Notes: generated by a model from the sequence alone, not told the origin. 64,000 nucleotides of DNA from Embiotoca jacksoni (GCA_022577435.1 JAKOON010000005.1:11869224-11933223); one strand, 5' to 3'. Counted from the stretch's first letter, positions 11,401 to 25,021 are shown. Numbers and translations are program-made.

Positions 11401-14400
11401 TTAATTTGGTCCCTTTGAGGAAGTAGAAGATGAAGAGGAGGGACTGTGTGAAGAGGAAAGGGCACTGAAACCACTTGTTCCTGCCATAGTTACAATCTGT
11501 GACGACATGGGAGCAGCTGACTTCTGCGCAAACAGTGTTCCTAAAAAACAGAAACCAGACAAGATTATATAGAGTGAAACTCGCAATAAAAACTGGTCCA
11601 TTAGAAAGACGGTATTGCACAATTAGTTACTTATGTCAGCAGAAATTATGAAAGGTCATAGCCACGGTAGAGTTTATTGTCATTATCTTCGTATTCATTA
11701 TCCAGTATACATGAACAAAAACTGCGTTCCTTTAGTGCTACTATGTACATAAATATTAAAAGAGGAATGCACATAAAAGCACGTACAAAAGACAGTATCA
11801 AAAGTTAAAAGTGTTAAACAAAATAAGTCTGATGCTAAGAAAGTATTAAGTATAACCCCATTTTCAAAAAAGTTGGGACGCTGTGTAAAATGTAAATAAA
11901 AACAGAGTGCAATGATTTGCCAATCGTGTAAACCCGTATTTATTGGAAACAGACCAAAAACAACATATCAGTTGTTGAAAATGAATAATTATGGTTTCAT
12001 AAAAGATATTTGCTGATTTTTGATTTGATGCCAGCAACACATCTCAAAAAAGTTGGGACAGGGGCATGTTTACCACTGTTTTGCATCACTTCTTTTTAAA
12101 ACACTCTGCAAAGGTTTGGGAACTGAGGAGACCAGTTTCTGGAGTTTTGGAAGTGAAATGCTATCCCATTCTTTCCTGACAGGATTTCAGCTGCTCAACA
12201 GTTCAGGGTCTTCTTTGTCTTATTTTTCGTTTCATGATGCAGCAAATGTTTTCAATGGAAAACAGGTCTGGACTGCAGGCAGGCCAGTTTAGGTCCAGAG
12301 AAGGCAGCAGCGCTTCTGGATCATGTTCATATATGTTTTTTTCTTTGCAAGGCTGAGTTTTAATCAACATTTGTCCATGCAGCAATGAACTTTGTTCCTG
12401 AGCCAATGCAGTGATTTCCAACTGACTAATGTTTTTCCTTTGTTACTTTAAAGTAGCTGAATCCTTTACTTCTGTACAAGCTGAGGTCACTCTAAATCAG
12501 GGGTGTCAATCTCACTTTAGTTAAGGGGCCACATACTGCCCACTTTCATCTCAAGTGGGCCAGACCAGTAAAATCATAGCATAATAACGCATATATAACG
12601 ACAATATTTCTCTATGTTTAAATCACTGGTGAAGGTTTTTGGATGATAAACCCTATTTTAAAGGTCTTTCTACAATAAACTAGAAACATAAAGAGCAAAA
12701 ACTCAGACATCAGCCCACTGTTTATCTGCCTGGGCTCTCCTCTGCAGATTTAACAGGTCACAAAGCGAGCAGCAGCTTCTCCCTCCGGAGCAGATGTCGC
12801 ATTTACGCTGTTTCTGAAGCAATTACTGGATCGATTAAAAAAAACAATTACAAAACGTTTGTACTCATAAACCTCCATATTCTCATAGAAATGCAATGTA
12901 TGTCTTTCTGTAATTTTCACACTTAGCAAAGTCATCCGGCGGGCCGAGCCGGACCCCCTGGCGGGCCGGATCCGGCCCGCAGGCCGTATGTTTGACACCC
13001 CTGCTCTAAATATTACTATTAACTTAGTGCACTGCTATGTGCAAAAAATGTCAAAAGCAGGTTTTTCTTTCGAAACGTCAAAACTCACCTGTATAAAGGG
13101 TGCCGTTGACCTCCACAGATACACTGATACGGGCTGGTCCATTAGTCGAGATACTCAATGACAAGTCCTGTTTGCTTTCGGTGAGAGGCAAACTATCAGT
13201 GGACTCTCCTAAAATTAGCATATGATTAGATTCCTGTAATGTTCTTTAATGATACGATATCACAGCAGCAGAAGCAACTCACCATGCCCATTGTTAAGTT
13301 TGAGGTTCATCGGGTTGAAGTGAGAGGCCATAGCCAGGAGGTTTTGTTGGAGGGCCTGCTGCATGAGGCGCTGCTGCTCCTCTGCAAGCCGCATCATTTT
13401 CTTCTCTGGGCCGTCAGTTGCACCTCGCTCCAGCTGCTCTCGGAGATGCTCCAATGTGGCAGCTTGTGCCAACTGCTGCTGCTGCTTCTGATGCTGCTCC
13501 AGGGCCAGAGCCATGGGAAGCCTGGGTATCATAGGGGTGGAGGTCTCATCTGATTAAGAAAAAAAAAAGAGGGAACATTTTTCAAATTATTATGAAATTA
13601 GAATAGCACACAGAGAAAGATAGTTCAAGAATTGAGATAAAATAGTAGATGATCACAATATGCCTGAAAAATAATCTTTCCTGTGTTGCCTGAACTAAAG
13701 ATACTGAAACAATCCATTTAATTATAAACCTGATAAATGACTCAGCATGACTCAAAACGTTTAATAGTAAAATTTGTCATAGCAAAATTGTTGAAGTCCA
13801 AACTCTGCTGGATTGGTATAAAACAATATAGTAACTGTACAGGCTTTCTTTGACACAAGCATCACAAATATCTAATGAGGGAGAGCAGTTTCTCCTTCTG
13901 CCATACCGGTGATTCTCTTTAAAGTCGGACTAGCAGATGAATTCAGGCCGTTGTGTGTGGTCAGGTTCTTGGGTGAAGACAGGAGTGGGTGTGAAGCAGA
14001 GCTCAGGGAGGGAGAGTAGCGATACAGGCTGTTGGTGTAGCTGGGACGTCGACCTTCTCTGCGATTACTGTCAATGGCAGCCTGAAGCTCACCTGGAGAA
14101 CTCAGACCCTTTTTGTGACACTCAAATGGATACAGGTACTTCATATACCTGGGAGGACAAGTTTCATATGATCAGTCACTAAATTACTAGAAAATTTGTA
14201 AACAGTGTAAAAGGTTGAAAGTTTATACACCTATTAAAAGAGCTTCCATCTTAACAACACATCTACAAACTCACAACACTTACAAATTTAGTGATTTTGT
14301 GATTAGGTTTTTTCTTTCATGGTTTTGAGTGAAACGACTGCTGGACTGATTTCTGCCAAAATGAAATTGTATCAAGCAGATCTGTTTTTTTTGTGCTTAT

Positions 14401-17400
14401 TGCAAAGTAACAAATGTTAGTAAGGTAATATGCTAGTAATAAGATAGTAAAAAGACTTGAGGGTGATCATTATGGGTATGTTAGTGTAGTTGCATTAGCA
14501 TTTAGCTCAAAACATAGCAGTTTCTAAAATGCCTTACGTAGCCACGAGTACACCTGCAGTCATACTCTGTAGACTGTAGGGTTGTTAAATTGTAGACTTG
14601 CACAACGTGACATTCTAAATCGACTAATCTAATTTACATACAACTTTTTCGAATTATTTTGTCATGTTATTGCAGCATTTTGGTAAATGGTGGAGAGCTG
14701 AAATGCATTAATTCGTAGAATAATAAACATTTCATCATTTGGAGAATTGCATAGCTTTATTTAAGATGTACAAACTATGAATACCTAAAATAACAGTATC
14801 AAAAGTCACTCCAGTACTTTACATTTTAACCCATTTAGATATTAGCTATTATCAAACAGTTGTTCCATACTAGAGCTCATATTATTTTTTTGAGCTTCTT
14901 TATAAGAAATCTGAGAGGCACCTACTGGGTGCGGAGGGTGAAGGCTGCGCTGGTGATGGACGTGGGAAGATTGAGACCTTTGGTTATCTCCCTCCAGATC
15001 TTCTTGTTAATAACCTCCACCAGGCCTCCCTTCTCTGTCACCAGCTTATAAAGCATGTACAGGTCCAACACCTGTTTTGCCATGATGGGGATGCGGTTCA
15101 CAGGAGTTCCTGGATAAATAACAGTAAATGATTTCTTTTCATTTTTACTTCTGAAAAGTTGGTACAAACCAAGAGTGGTCCAATTAAAGGAGCGGCACAA
15201 GGAGGAAGGGCAGGAGAAGGATTCATTCTGATTAACACACTTGAAGGCCTAAGGTTAACTTCAGGTAAATTGGATGAGCATGTAAAATCTGTGTGGATAG
15301 ATTAGTTCAATGAAGCTCATCTCAAATGGATGAGGGAGGGTATAATTCCACAACAGTAGATTTGCCTCTGCATTGATTTGAATGCAGGGGAGGGAGGATT
15401 TCAGACACAGCAGTATTTGCTAGTGACAGCTAACCCCCCCGAATCCAGATCTGGAGAAAAGTCAATTAATGAGGGAGCTAAAACGCAGTTCTAGAAATAA
15501 GATTACTGTGTGCTTAGAATGAAAACACACATGCACATTTTCAATGGCCATGACAATTACAGACAAGTAGAGATTGGTGGGGATGTCCTACTCCATCTCC
15601 TTAACTTGGATTAGGATTTGTTTTCATTGGACCAAAGTAATCTGCATTAGTGTCTCAACAAACAGTACCAACAACAATTAGACAACTGCAGGATTGACAT
15701 CGCAGACAGAAATATACAGTTAAAGATTCAAGCTATTTAAACCACATGCCCATGGGTCAGTGTTAATTAGCTTCTGAGAAAATCACTGATTTCCAGAAGA
15801 GGATTTAAAAAAATTCCTGTGAACCCTTTATTTCTTTATGGATCAGCATACATATTTTTCTAACACTATAATACTGAATAGATTTTGGTATCAATCAATC
15901 AGTGATATAATTTAGTCACTGGATTCCCTGTTTTTTTGGGCAGATCTCAGCTCATCTAAAGATCACTCTATATTCAACTTTGACCGACAATTCAGTTTAT
16001 GTTGATGCATTTGCTTGCATCAGAATTTCAATATAAGCTGCAATACCACTCCTGCCTTTATTAGGTGATAAATATTTTGAAAATAACATTGATATAGAAA
16101 GCATTGTATCAACAATGCCTCAAGAGGAATCCATAGTCTGAACATAAAAAGGGAATGAAAAAAACAAAGGATAAAACCAGAAGAATCTTACCTCGTTTCT
16201 GCATAAAGACGAAGAGTTCATCAAGAAACTCCTTCCTCTTTGGGTCGTTATTCAGTTCATAAAGCTGCAAGTTGAAACAGACCAGAAACTAACCATTACT
16301 CTATGGGGATTTCGGGCAATTTTTATTTTTACTTCTACCGAATCTACTGACCTTAGCAAAGTCCCTCGATGGTTCTCCTCTTACTTTTCCACCGTCATTC
16401 TCCTCGGCCCAGATGGCATTTCCTCTCTGTACATAAAGAGAGAAATCAGTGAAGAGTTTGTCAGCTAAAAACAACACCACTTTCATTTCCATCTGGTTGC
16501 TGCAGAATAAAATCGGTTATTCTCATCGTACTTTACTATGGATAATATAACTTCTCTTGAGAGAAATGATTCATAAACAGGGATATAATTAAAAACAAAT
16601 AAACACTGGGGTGTTGTGTCCTTGGTGAGATACCATTCTCTAAATCTGCTCTTTTTTTTTGTTACATTTCCCTCAAAGACTCTGGACTTTGTGAATCCCA
16701 CTTTCTGTTTTTAAACATGCTTTTTTTCCTCTGGTTCACCATCAGACATTGCTGCAGTGAACACCTGGTCACTGTAAACATCTGGCATTTGGTTATACCC
16801 TAATACATATTTTTAAATATGTTTTAATATATACACAATGCAGCAGTTCACATATATATATTTTTTCAAGCTGAGCACAGCAAGAGGAGATAAAGGAAAT
16901 GAACCGTGATCTTTGAGTGGTTTAATGTGACACGTTATTCCTCCATCACCTCCTTAACATGACAATTAAAGGTTAAAAATGTGAGTGGAGGGCAGTGAGT
17001 GTGCGACTGTGTGGAAACGCCTGCTGAGAGGTTATTGTCTCTAACGCACACCGAACGCTGCATGATTAAGCATTTTTAAAGGTTGATAATAAATAGTAAT
17101 AGTCTTTATAATGGTCTCTATATAATTACATTAATATGATCATATTTTTTTTTCTTCCTATTAGCCCTTCTGACATTACAACACAATTATTTTAGGACTA
17201 TTGCTGATCGAGTTAAGGCTTATGAAATGCCATTACATGCTTGCTTTCTGCACACTTTTGCAGGTCAGTGCCTCTCAGTTTCTGCTCATGTTTTATATTA
17301 ACACGCCTTAGATTACAATAGACATATTTTTGTGTCCGGCAGGATCAAATGCTTAAATTCTTATGCTTGCGGTTGAACAAAATAATGGACTGTTTTAGGC

Positions 17401-20400
17401 TTTGTCCTTTGTTATCATGACTTTACTTGATACTTGTGTTTGCCATGTCAACATGATTCTACTTGGGACCCACAGCATTTGACATCTTGGGAACCGATAA
17501 TCAGATGGCTTCTGGTCCAACTGTTTCTACTTGTGTTTATAGTAAAAACACAATTCAAACTGCGAATGCTGACACACAATTACCAGCTGCATGAAAGTGA
17601 ATTGTAAGTTTGACATTTGAACCATTATCCATTCTAGCTCAATACTTAACTGCTCATCTATCACATTTGCCGTTTCAGTTTTTATCTACCACTTATCAAA
17701 ATCTAGCAGTGAACTATTTCAACCATTCTTTACTTGCTTTTCGCTAATTGCTTTAACTATTTATGCAATAATGTAACTATTTTGATCATTTATTCACACA
17801 CTTTAAATGGCAATACAGGTGTTACAGTTAATTCAATATGGGGATATTTAATTATAAAATCTAATTGTAATTTCTTTTTTTTTCTTAAAATTAAAAAAAA
17901 AAAAAAAATCACTGCAGGATCTTTTCATGTACATCTAACTGCAGGTGACTTGGTTGAGAATCGAAGCAATGCCCTCTTATAAGCACTGACTTTTCCATTG
18001 ACCATGTATTTCATATTTCTCAGTTTTAAGTGGTTAAACTGGTCACTGAATGTAACCACTTTACACACAAAACTCCTGAGGTAGCAGAGCTGTTGACACC
18101 TGTAGTAGCTTCAAGCTCAGAATTTCTAACAAAGAACACCTTCCTGCTGAAAGCCCATTGAAGGTAGATAAACATCCCAGTCTTTTTACCATCAAATCGA
18201 AATAAAACCCTTCCCCCCTTATTGATGAGCAAGTGAGACCCACTGTGGCTCTATTAACAAAGAGCTTTCAGTTAATTGCTCACAGAGCTTTCACACATCC
18301 AGGCCTGGGAGTCCTGATAGCATTCAGTATGTAGGTCAGGAAAAGATTTCTTTTTTTTCTTTTTAAAGAGCTCCTCTTTGCATGGTTTTTATGTGATTTT
18401 ATGTCCTTAAATTACACATTATTTGGTAAATGCGTATTACTAGAAAGCAGTAAAGTCTGCCTCTTCACCCAATTCATGATTAAAAAAAAAAAAATACCTC
18501 CTCTCATAATGACCTTCAGCAGGGCAAAAGTGAAAACTTAACCACCATCAAATTTCAATGTAACTGCAGGGGAGACAACAAATTTTTATCCACATCTAAT
18601 TATTGGGCCTTTAATTACCCCAGCAGGTCAAGATCATTTATCTAGCCCCTTGCTGCGTTGGGAGTTTGGACGAACAGGGGCTCTTTATCCCCTGCCATGT
18701 TACATTTAAATGTAAAGTGAGACCTCATACGAGGATTGAACAATGGCTGTGCAGTATAGCCCGCTTGAAGAGCACGTCAAGATTTTCAATGATGGTTCAC
18801 TAATGAATTGGCTGAAGATGCTGCAGAGAAGGATGAAAATAAAATAGCCAAATAACTTTCAAAAGACCCCATTTGAAACTCAAACTTATTTACATGGATG
18901 TTAGATAAGAAAATATAACAGTCAATGACTGAAAAGAAGTTGGTTTTGAGTTTCAGTCTCAAAAAACACGTGGAAGTGGAAATTACTTTTAGTTTAGGGT
19001 GTATATGGTCATAGGCTGCATTCCTGTCAATAATCAAATATATTCCTCACAAAAAAACTCAGAACTGGGATTAGTTTAACTTTTTATCAAGATAAACTGG
19101 ATGAAATGAAACATCATAAAAAAATACCTCCAGCAGTTAATCTGACCACACATGAAGGAGTTAACACTCTTGAAAAGGGCCGTCAGCCTTACAATCATTT
19201 GTTCTACTGATAAACTACATCTGAGATATTTCTTGTGCATTAAATAAAAGAAAAATGGATACCAAACACATGCAATTATATTATAACAGAGAAACGCTCT
19301 TCATTGCTGCAGATTCAGTGAGATGGTCTGAGAAAAGAAAGCACATTCTCACAGCAGTGTGGCCATATAATGTATTGATTACTTGCAGTGGCATTAAGCT
19401 GCCATTTAGTGTTGCCAAGCGACGGTTAAATTATGCAAAGCTATCCACAGAGCTACAGTACCCTCAGCGCTGAGATGTTCTGGGCTTGTTGAGATATTGA
19501 ATCAGTATTTAGGTGTTTAAATGGTCAGGGATCTATAAGATATAAAGAGAAACATGCATGTTTAACTTTTACCAAAAATCAAGCAAACAGGGGAAAGAAA
19601 GCACAAGAAAATAAAAAAAATAAAAATCTTGGTAAATAATGAACAAGGGGATTATAAAACCCCTGATAACCATACCAAAAGCCTGTTCTACTCCAGTGAA
19701 ACTACTGTAAGTAAACTTTATGGGTAGCTGTTTACATGCTGTGAGGCAGCTGTCCCTCCACCCACAGGCCTCATTAATCAGAATGTATTGTATTGACATG
19801 GGGCCTTTCTGAGGGAGACATACACACAGAAGAACCAGTCAGATCGGCCACCATAAAGAAAGAAGAAAATCCATGAGGAGAGCCTTATTTCTTAGAAGCA
19901 GTCAAAGACATCTGCTGCAAAACATAAATACTGGGTTTGTAAGTTGTATTTGATACAATCAGTTTCCAGGTTTAAAGGAAGTCTGGCTGATAGGGGCTTA
20001 TAGAAGCTAACCCTTGAAGCCAACCTTGTCCAGAAATACACACTTGAGGCCATTTCATTAATCCTCTGCCCTCATTTCCACTCCATCTCTCAGGTTTGGA
20101 CTGGCCCAGTTGAACAGTTAGATTTGGACCACAGCCAAGACCAATCAGCCAGGCCACTGCAAAGGAGGTTTTTTTTCAAAAGTGTGAGACATGAGGCGAA
20201 GTATGCAGAGGAAGAGATCTTCTGGCTGGTACTGTAATTAAACACTGTAGTTTGGGCATCCTGCCAAAAGAGACACACTCCCTCCTCCCCATGTGAGAAA
20301 ACCAGAGGCAGATGAGGCGGCAGTGAGCCTGACTCTCAGCAGGAAGAAGTCAGCAATTAATAATAAGTGGCAGAGCACACACACAAACTAGAAATGACAG

Positions 20401-21696
20401 TCACAGATGTCAATTTACTCTCTGTGAAGATGAATTATCGCTCTGACAAGCTTAGATTGAATCACAGTCAACGAAAAATATTCTAAAGTTCACTCTAAAA
20501 GACATTCAAGAAACACAACACAACCCTTGATTTTGGTACTGAAATTAAAAATGACTTGCCCGTTTCATTGGTTCATCGTAGCCCCAGTCAGCAAAGCCTT
20601 TGGGTGATGTGAATGTGTGCTGACCTGCAGGGGCCGTGAGGCTCTTCTCATCCTCTTGTTTTATTGCCGAAGATGGAGATTGAGGCATTTGCTCCACAGC
20701 AGCTGATGGAGATGTAGAATAAGGTGAAGCCTGCTGAAGTTGAGACCTCTTTGCCTGTTCATAAGGCCCGTTCTCCTCCTCTTCTTCTTCTTCATTATCT
20801 TCAGGCTCCAATATGTCCCTTTCCTCCTCATCTGAGTCTTCATCCTCCTCTTCTGAATCCATTCTGCTCAGATGATGGTCTTGCCTGGAGCCAGAGGCTC
20901 TGGCTGCAGTGGCTTGTTGAGCAAACAGGAGCTGAGTTTGAGGAAGATGTTTCTCTTGCAGGTTCATCTCCAGTTTGGCTTCTTGGTGTCTATGCAGCTG
21001 CTCCATCACAGCATCCAGCTTCACCCGAGCAGGACTGGACTGTGGACAGACAGCTAAACTTCCCTCCTCTGATAAGTTTGACTATGGACAGTAAAACAGA
21101 AATCACTCACTCGATCAGAAAAATTTTGCATTTGAAAAAGTCAAAAAATAAAAAACGCAAAGTAAACTTTTTCTAAAACAAATGTCAGCTATCGTCTGAC
21201 TAAAGGAGGCACATATTTGTTTATGAATCCAAACAAATCTTCTAGTTAACGTGGTCTCAAATGGCTGTGTCGGCCTCAGAGAGCGCATTTACGGTGGATT
21301 GAAGTGAAACAAAGTTTGATGACCTGAGACAATTGATAGCAGATGATAGATTCATTTAAATGCGGATAAACTAGAAGCGGGATACAAATGTCTCTAATTA
21401 AGACTTACTGTGGTCTCACTTTCTTAAAGGCTACTTAAGTATGAAAAAACAATTGGGTTATTTCGCTAATGGAGTCCTCGGTTTTATACAGGTACAATTT
21501 ATTTTATTACACGGAGCAAATAAATGCACATGCAAAGCCTGAATCAACCGATGGAAATGTTTTGCTTTCAGAAAACTTCATCGAAAACCTGCAAACGGCC
21601 TCAGAAACGTCTAATTTAATGATCATTTGCTTTGTTATTGTAACGACCACGAGAGTCGTCGGGACTCACCATTTGCGCCTTCGAGTAATTCATCAT
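11401..21696 (-). CDS. arid3b: AT-rich interactive domain-containing protein 3B (ARID3B)
   Basis: Nine coding exons: 21670-21696 (start MMNYSKAQM), 20560-21039, 16352-16426, 16192-16263, 14926-15109, 13907-14148, 13283-13549, 13089-13208 and 11401-11540 (stop TAA). The product is a nuclear DNA-binding protein of about 535 residues that binds AT-rich sites. Seen in order: a glutamate/aspartate-rich acidic block (about residues 60-100), the extended ARID domain (DELFVFMQKRGTPVNRIPIM, KGGLVEVINKKIWREITKGL, TSITSAAFTLRTQYMKYLY), the NRREGRRPSY segment, and the C-terminal REKLES/REKLQ-type self-association region (LEHLREQLERG, EKKMMRLAEEQQRLMQQAL) ending in VEVNGTLYTG and a serine-rich tail. LYMLYKLV and the linkage to cox5a favour ARID3B over ARID3A or ARID3C. 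Two oddities: exon 2 ends at a GC donor, and exon 4 is 72 bases where the frame needs 73. Confidence 0.9.
11858..12420. mobile_element. Remnant of a fish DNA transposon with 'aaaaaagttgggac' words
   Basis: Two direct copies of aaaaaagttgggac lie at about 11866-11880 and 12046-12060, with gctgtgtaaaatgtaaataa and gtgcaatgatttgcca after the first. The ordering (ctgggacaggggcatgttta-like block, tgctcaacagttcagggtct, gtctggactgcaggcaggcc) is one I remember from a very common fish repeat. There is no intact transposase. Both borders are estimated and I do not assign a superfamily. It lies in the last intron of arid3b. Confidence 0.6.
12498..13003. mobile_element. hAT-type MITE with 8-bp target-site duplication
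   Basis: The left end (caggggtgtcaatctcac) and the right end (gtttgacacccctg) are inverted repeats. The element is flanked by a perfect 8-bp direct repeat, ctctaaat, at 12490-12497 and 13004-13011, the duplication size that defines hAT insertions. It is 506 bp long and has no transposase, so it is non-autonomous. The right third is GC-rich (ggcgggccgagccgg and ggcgggccggatccgg). It lies in the last intron of arid3b. Confidence 0.9.
16427..20559 (-). other. arid3b: Long arid3b intron
   Basis: This 4.1 kb intron separates the acidic-region exon (20560-21039) from the first ARID-side exon. No coding exon was recognised. It is AT-rich with several dense unique stretches (for example 18590-18740) that read more like conserved regulatory sequence than repeats, but conservation cannot be judged from one sequence. 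Confidence 0.5.
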
Positions 21697-22160
21697 CGCC
21701 AACAGGTCTCGTCTAGTTTGTCCTTCTTCCCTCTGGCAGAATTAAATCGCATCGCATGACTCAGTGTCTCTTTTTGAACGGAGAAGAATCTTCTTTTGAT
21801 CAAATGTGATTTAAAAAAAAAAAACCACAGTGTGGAGGCCGGGGTGATCGGAGTTGGAGGAGGGGTGAGACTGCTCTGTGTTTTACCTCCCTTGTCACTG
21901 CGCATGGAAACTCAAATGTCTTTGATTGTCTTTGACTGAGTGGCCCACACCCCCCAACTTGGATGAATGAAAGGCCCGCCCCGTGCGTAAAGGCCGTAAA
22001 ATGTTTGGGTTTTTTTGCTTGCAGCTCTGCGGAATTTCCCACCCACTTCACTTGGAAATCCCACCCCAAAACAGAATCCACGGCGATTATCCTGTGCTTT
22101 GACGAAGATAAAATGACTTTTACCGTAAAAATAAATGTAATTGCACCCATTGTAATTTAA
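21697..22160 (-). promoter_or_regulatory. arid3b: Probable 5' UTR and promoter region of arid3b
   Basis: This is the sequence just upstream of the arid3b start codons (ATG ATG at 21691-21696). It is less AT-rich than its surroundings and holds scattered CpGs (for example near 21960-22060). No TATA box is placed. The assignment is by position only. Confidence 0.4.
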
Positions 22161-23879
22161 CTATATTTCACAGCAGAAATTGAAATGGCGATTAAATCTG
22201 GCAGTAGGCTAATTCATGCTTAATTTTTATATTCTTTGGGCCCTAAATAAATAATCTGAGAGGGGGGGGAAGGGTCCAGTTGAAAAGCAAATTATCTATT
22301 TAATCTGATCTAATACCGTCAAGATTTATATACTGGCAATGTGCAGTATGTGCAGTAGTCTGACTAACTTGGCATTTTGCAAAAGTCAGTACAAACTGAT
22401 TTCATTCAACATATTTATTTGTGAAGAGTGAATTAAAGAAACTCTCATGAAAACAGGAGAAATAGGTTTATTCTGATTTCTTGCCTGATGTTAAGATCTC
22501 GGCACCTTGGTAACCATCTGACGTGCCTCTACTCTGAGAAGCAACGTGCATGTGAGAACTTTGCTTGCTTGGAGTTGTAGCTCCTCCCACCAGTCTACGA
22601 AAACCCCAAGGCAGATGTTGCTGACATGAGCTGATTGATTACAGGATACCAGCAAAGATCAGTCAATAATTTTTTTCTCATTAAGCTCCAATTTTCTTCT
22701 GAGAGTGCTCCGGGCATATGTTTATGTTAAGAGGGGAATCATAATTCATTCTCGCAGTCCAGCAGTCAAATGGAGCATTCATGGATTCAAGTTAAAATGC
22801 TTTGCAGGATGGTCTTGTTGGTGTCAAAAGGCCACAATGGGACCACTAATATTGCAGAGACAGCAATGCATAACCTAATTTCTCGTGCCAGTAAAAATGA
22901 CAAAACTGCCCTCTAGTGAACCTTTATTAGTGAAATATTATAAACTTTTTCTTTAAAATAATTTTTTCTCAGATACAACTGAACCCTTACAAAGGAAAAA
23001 AGCAGATGCAGAACTGTTTGTATTTTCTGCACTTTTAGAGTTGTAGAAAGCATCAAATTAAGCAGTAGTTTGTTTTATCAAGTATTTTACATGTTTGAAT
23101 GCTCCCATTCTGTGATGTCTTTGCACACCAGGTTATCACTGTCAAGTCACTGAAAATAATAAAACAGAGCTACATCACTTTTAACACCTTTTACATCTGA
23201 AGAAGTGCCATGATATACAATGTATTTGCTGACACACGTGACTACTGGACTGCAGTAATCTGACAGACATTTGAAATTAAAAAGAGCTTTGAAATAAATC
23301 CCTAGCCTCTGGCTATAGGTCATAACCATCTTTCTATTAAAGAAAATGTTGTTTTAAATCAAAGAAAACCCATTTGTGCAAAATGGTGAGACCACAGTGG
23401 TTCATTACACACAGAAGACAATTTCTGCTCATATTATTAATAAAGTTATGTTCACTGCAAATGCCAGAATACAAACAGGTCTTGGATAAACTGAAAATTA
23501 CCACTTTATACTCAGTTACTCTGACTGTAAGACTGAAAATGTCAATGAACTGTAATAACATCCTATACCTAAAAATAGCTTTGATATTGTTAGAAATATA
23601 ACTAATTAATCCAAGCATCTGTATTATAACATTACACCATTTGTCATTTGAAAAAGTTTATTTGACCAGCATGTACATTTTCCCTGAAATGAAAACAGAT
23701 GTCATACAGATTGAATACAGTAAAATAATTTTAACATTCATGTGAAAATGCTGCTCCCTGGTGGCAAAATGTGACCCTGACAACATGTGCCGTTTGGTGA
23801 TGCGCTGCTCTCCATCAAAGCAACTTGCAATGACGTTTTGCTTCAATAAGTACTTGTGGCACTTAAAGATAAACTGTCC
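22161..23879. other. Intergenic region between arid3b and cox5a
   Basis: No gene, RNA or recognisable mobile element was seen. It is AT-rich with a short G run at about 22263-22270. Confidence 0.4.
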
Positions 23880-23885
23880 TTTATT
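23880..23885 (-). terminator. cox5a: Candidate polyadenylation signal of cox5a
   Basis: TTTATT on plus gives AATAAA on minus, about 220 bases after the stop codon at 24107-24109. A short 3' UTR suits this gene. Confidence 0.5.
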
Positions 23886-24106
23886 ATGTTCATCAATATT
23901 TTACTGGCAAAAAAACTTAATAAAGGCCTAATTAAATATCATCACACACATTAGATGAAGCAAACATTTAAGTACAAAGGTTCTCCGTCCTGTGTACATC
24001 CACCGTCCTTAGAAAAAAAGAAACAACATTTCTATTAGATTGATATCTTATTAAACTTCTGGGGGAGAAAAGCACGACTGATGAGTGTAATTTAATACCT
24101 GCTCAG

Positions 24107-24967
24107 CTACACTTTGTCAATGCCAAGTTCTTCAGGAGTAGAGATGCCGAGCTCTTCTAATATTGGCCCCAGCTCCTGGATCAGGTACGGGTAGATATCT
24201 TTATGGGGGCCGGCTTTGTCCTGAGGAAATAAAAGAGGAAAACCCATTAATTTAGGACTATCAACTACAAAAACGCTGGGAGAAAATATTCCCTGATGAG
24301 TTTTTCTCACCTTCACAGCTTCCAAAATTCGGATGGCGCTGGCCAAATCATTTAATCTCCGACAGGCTCTCAGTGCAGCCTCGATAATCTTTGGCTCAGG
24401 TACCAGATCGTATCCGATCAATGTGTTCATCCCTGAAAAGTGAAATTCAACACTTTTTTTTTAAATGGAGAACAAAGACAGAAATCAACAGTCTACAATA
24501 AGCCTCATTTAATCTGTTCTTTGAATATATTCCATGAAAAGACCAAAACAAACCTGAACCCATTCCACTGAAACATATTTTCTACATAAATGAGGCACAC
24601 AGTTAGTAAGAGACATGTCCCTTTGTTACAATGACTGCGGGCACAGTAGTCCCACACACACCACCCGGAGGCCAAAGATACTCACTAGTGCATCAAATAT
24701 GTGTTATAGACTGGAAACCCTGTTAGCATTAACATTTGCCATGCCACTCTGATGAGTGAGCGGACCAACCAGTGACCAGGGAGGGTGGCTTAGGATGAAA
24801 TCAAGTGTGTTTCTTTGTTGATGTTGTTGTAGTGGTGGTAGAGTTTCAATGGATATGTTGGACAAAACTGATTGGTTAAAGGCTGCTCCAATAGTTTCAA
24901 AATAAACCAGATGTCTACGCCCAGTAGGAAGCAACACTGGGAACGATTCCCTATGGAGTGTACTGAG

Positions 24968-25021
<54 letters not shown>

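Noticed and set aside
20724..21176. Open frame of 150 codons on the plus strand
   Set aside because: It is antisense to arid3b exon 2, and its length comes from the acidic, GAA/GAG-rich region read backwards.
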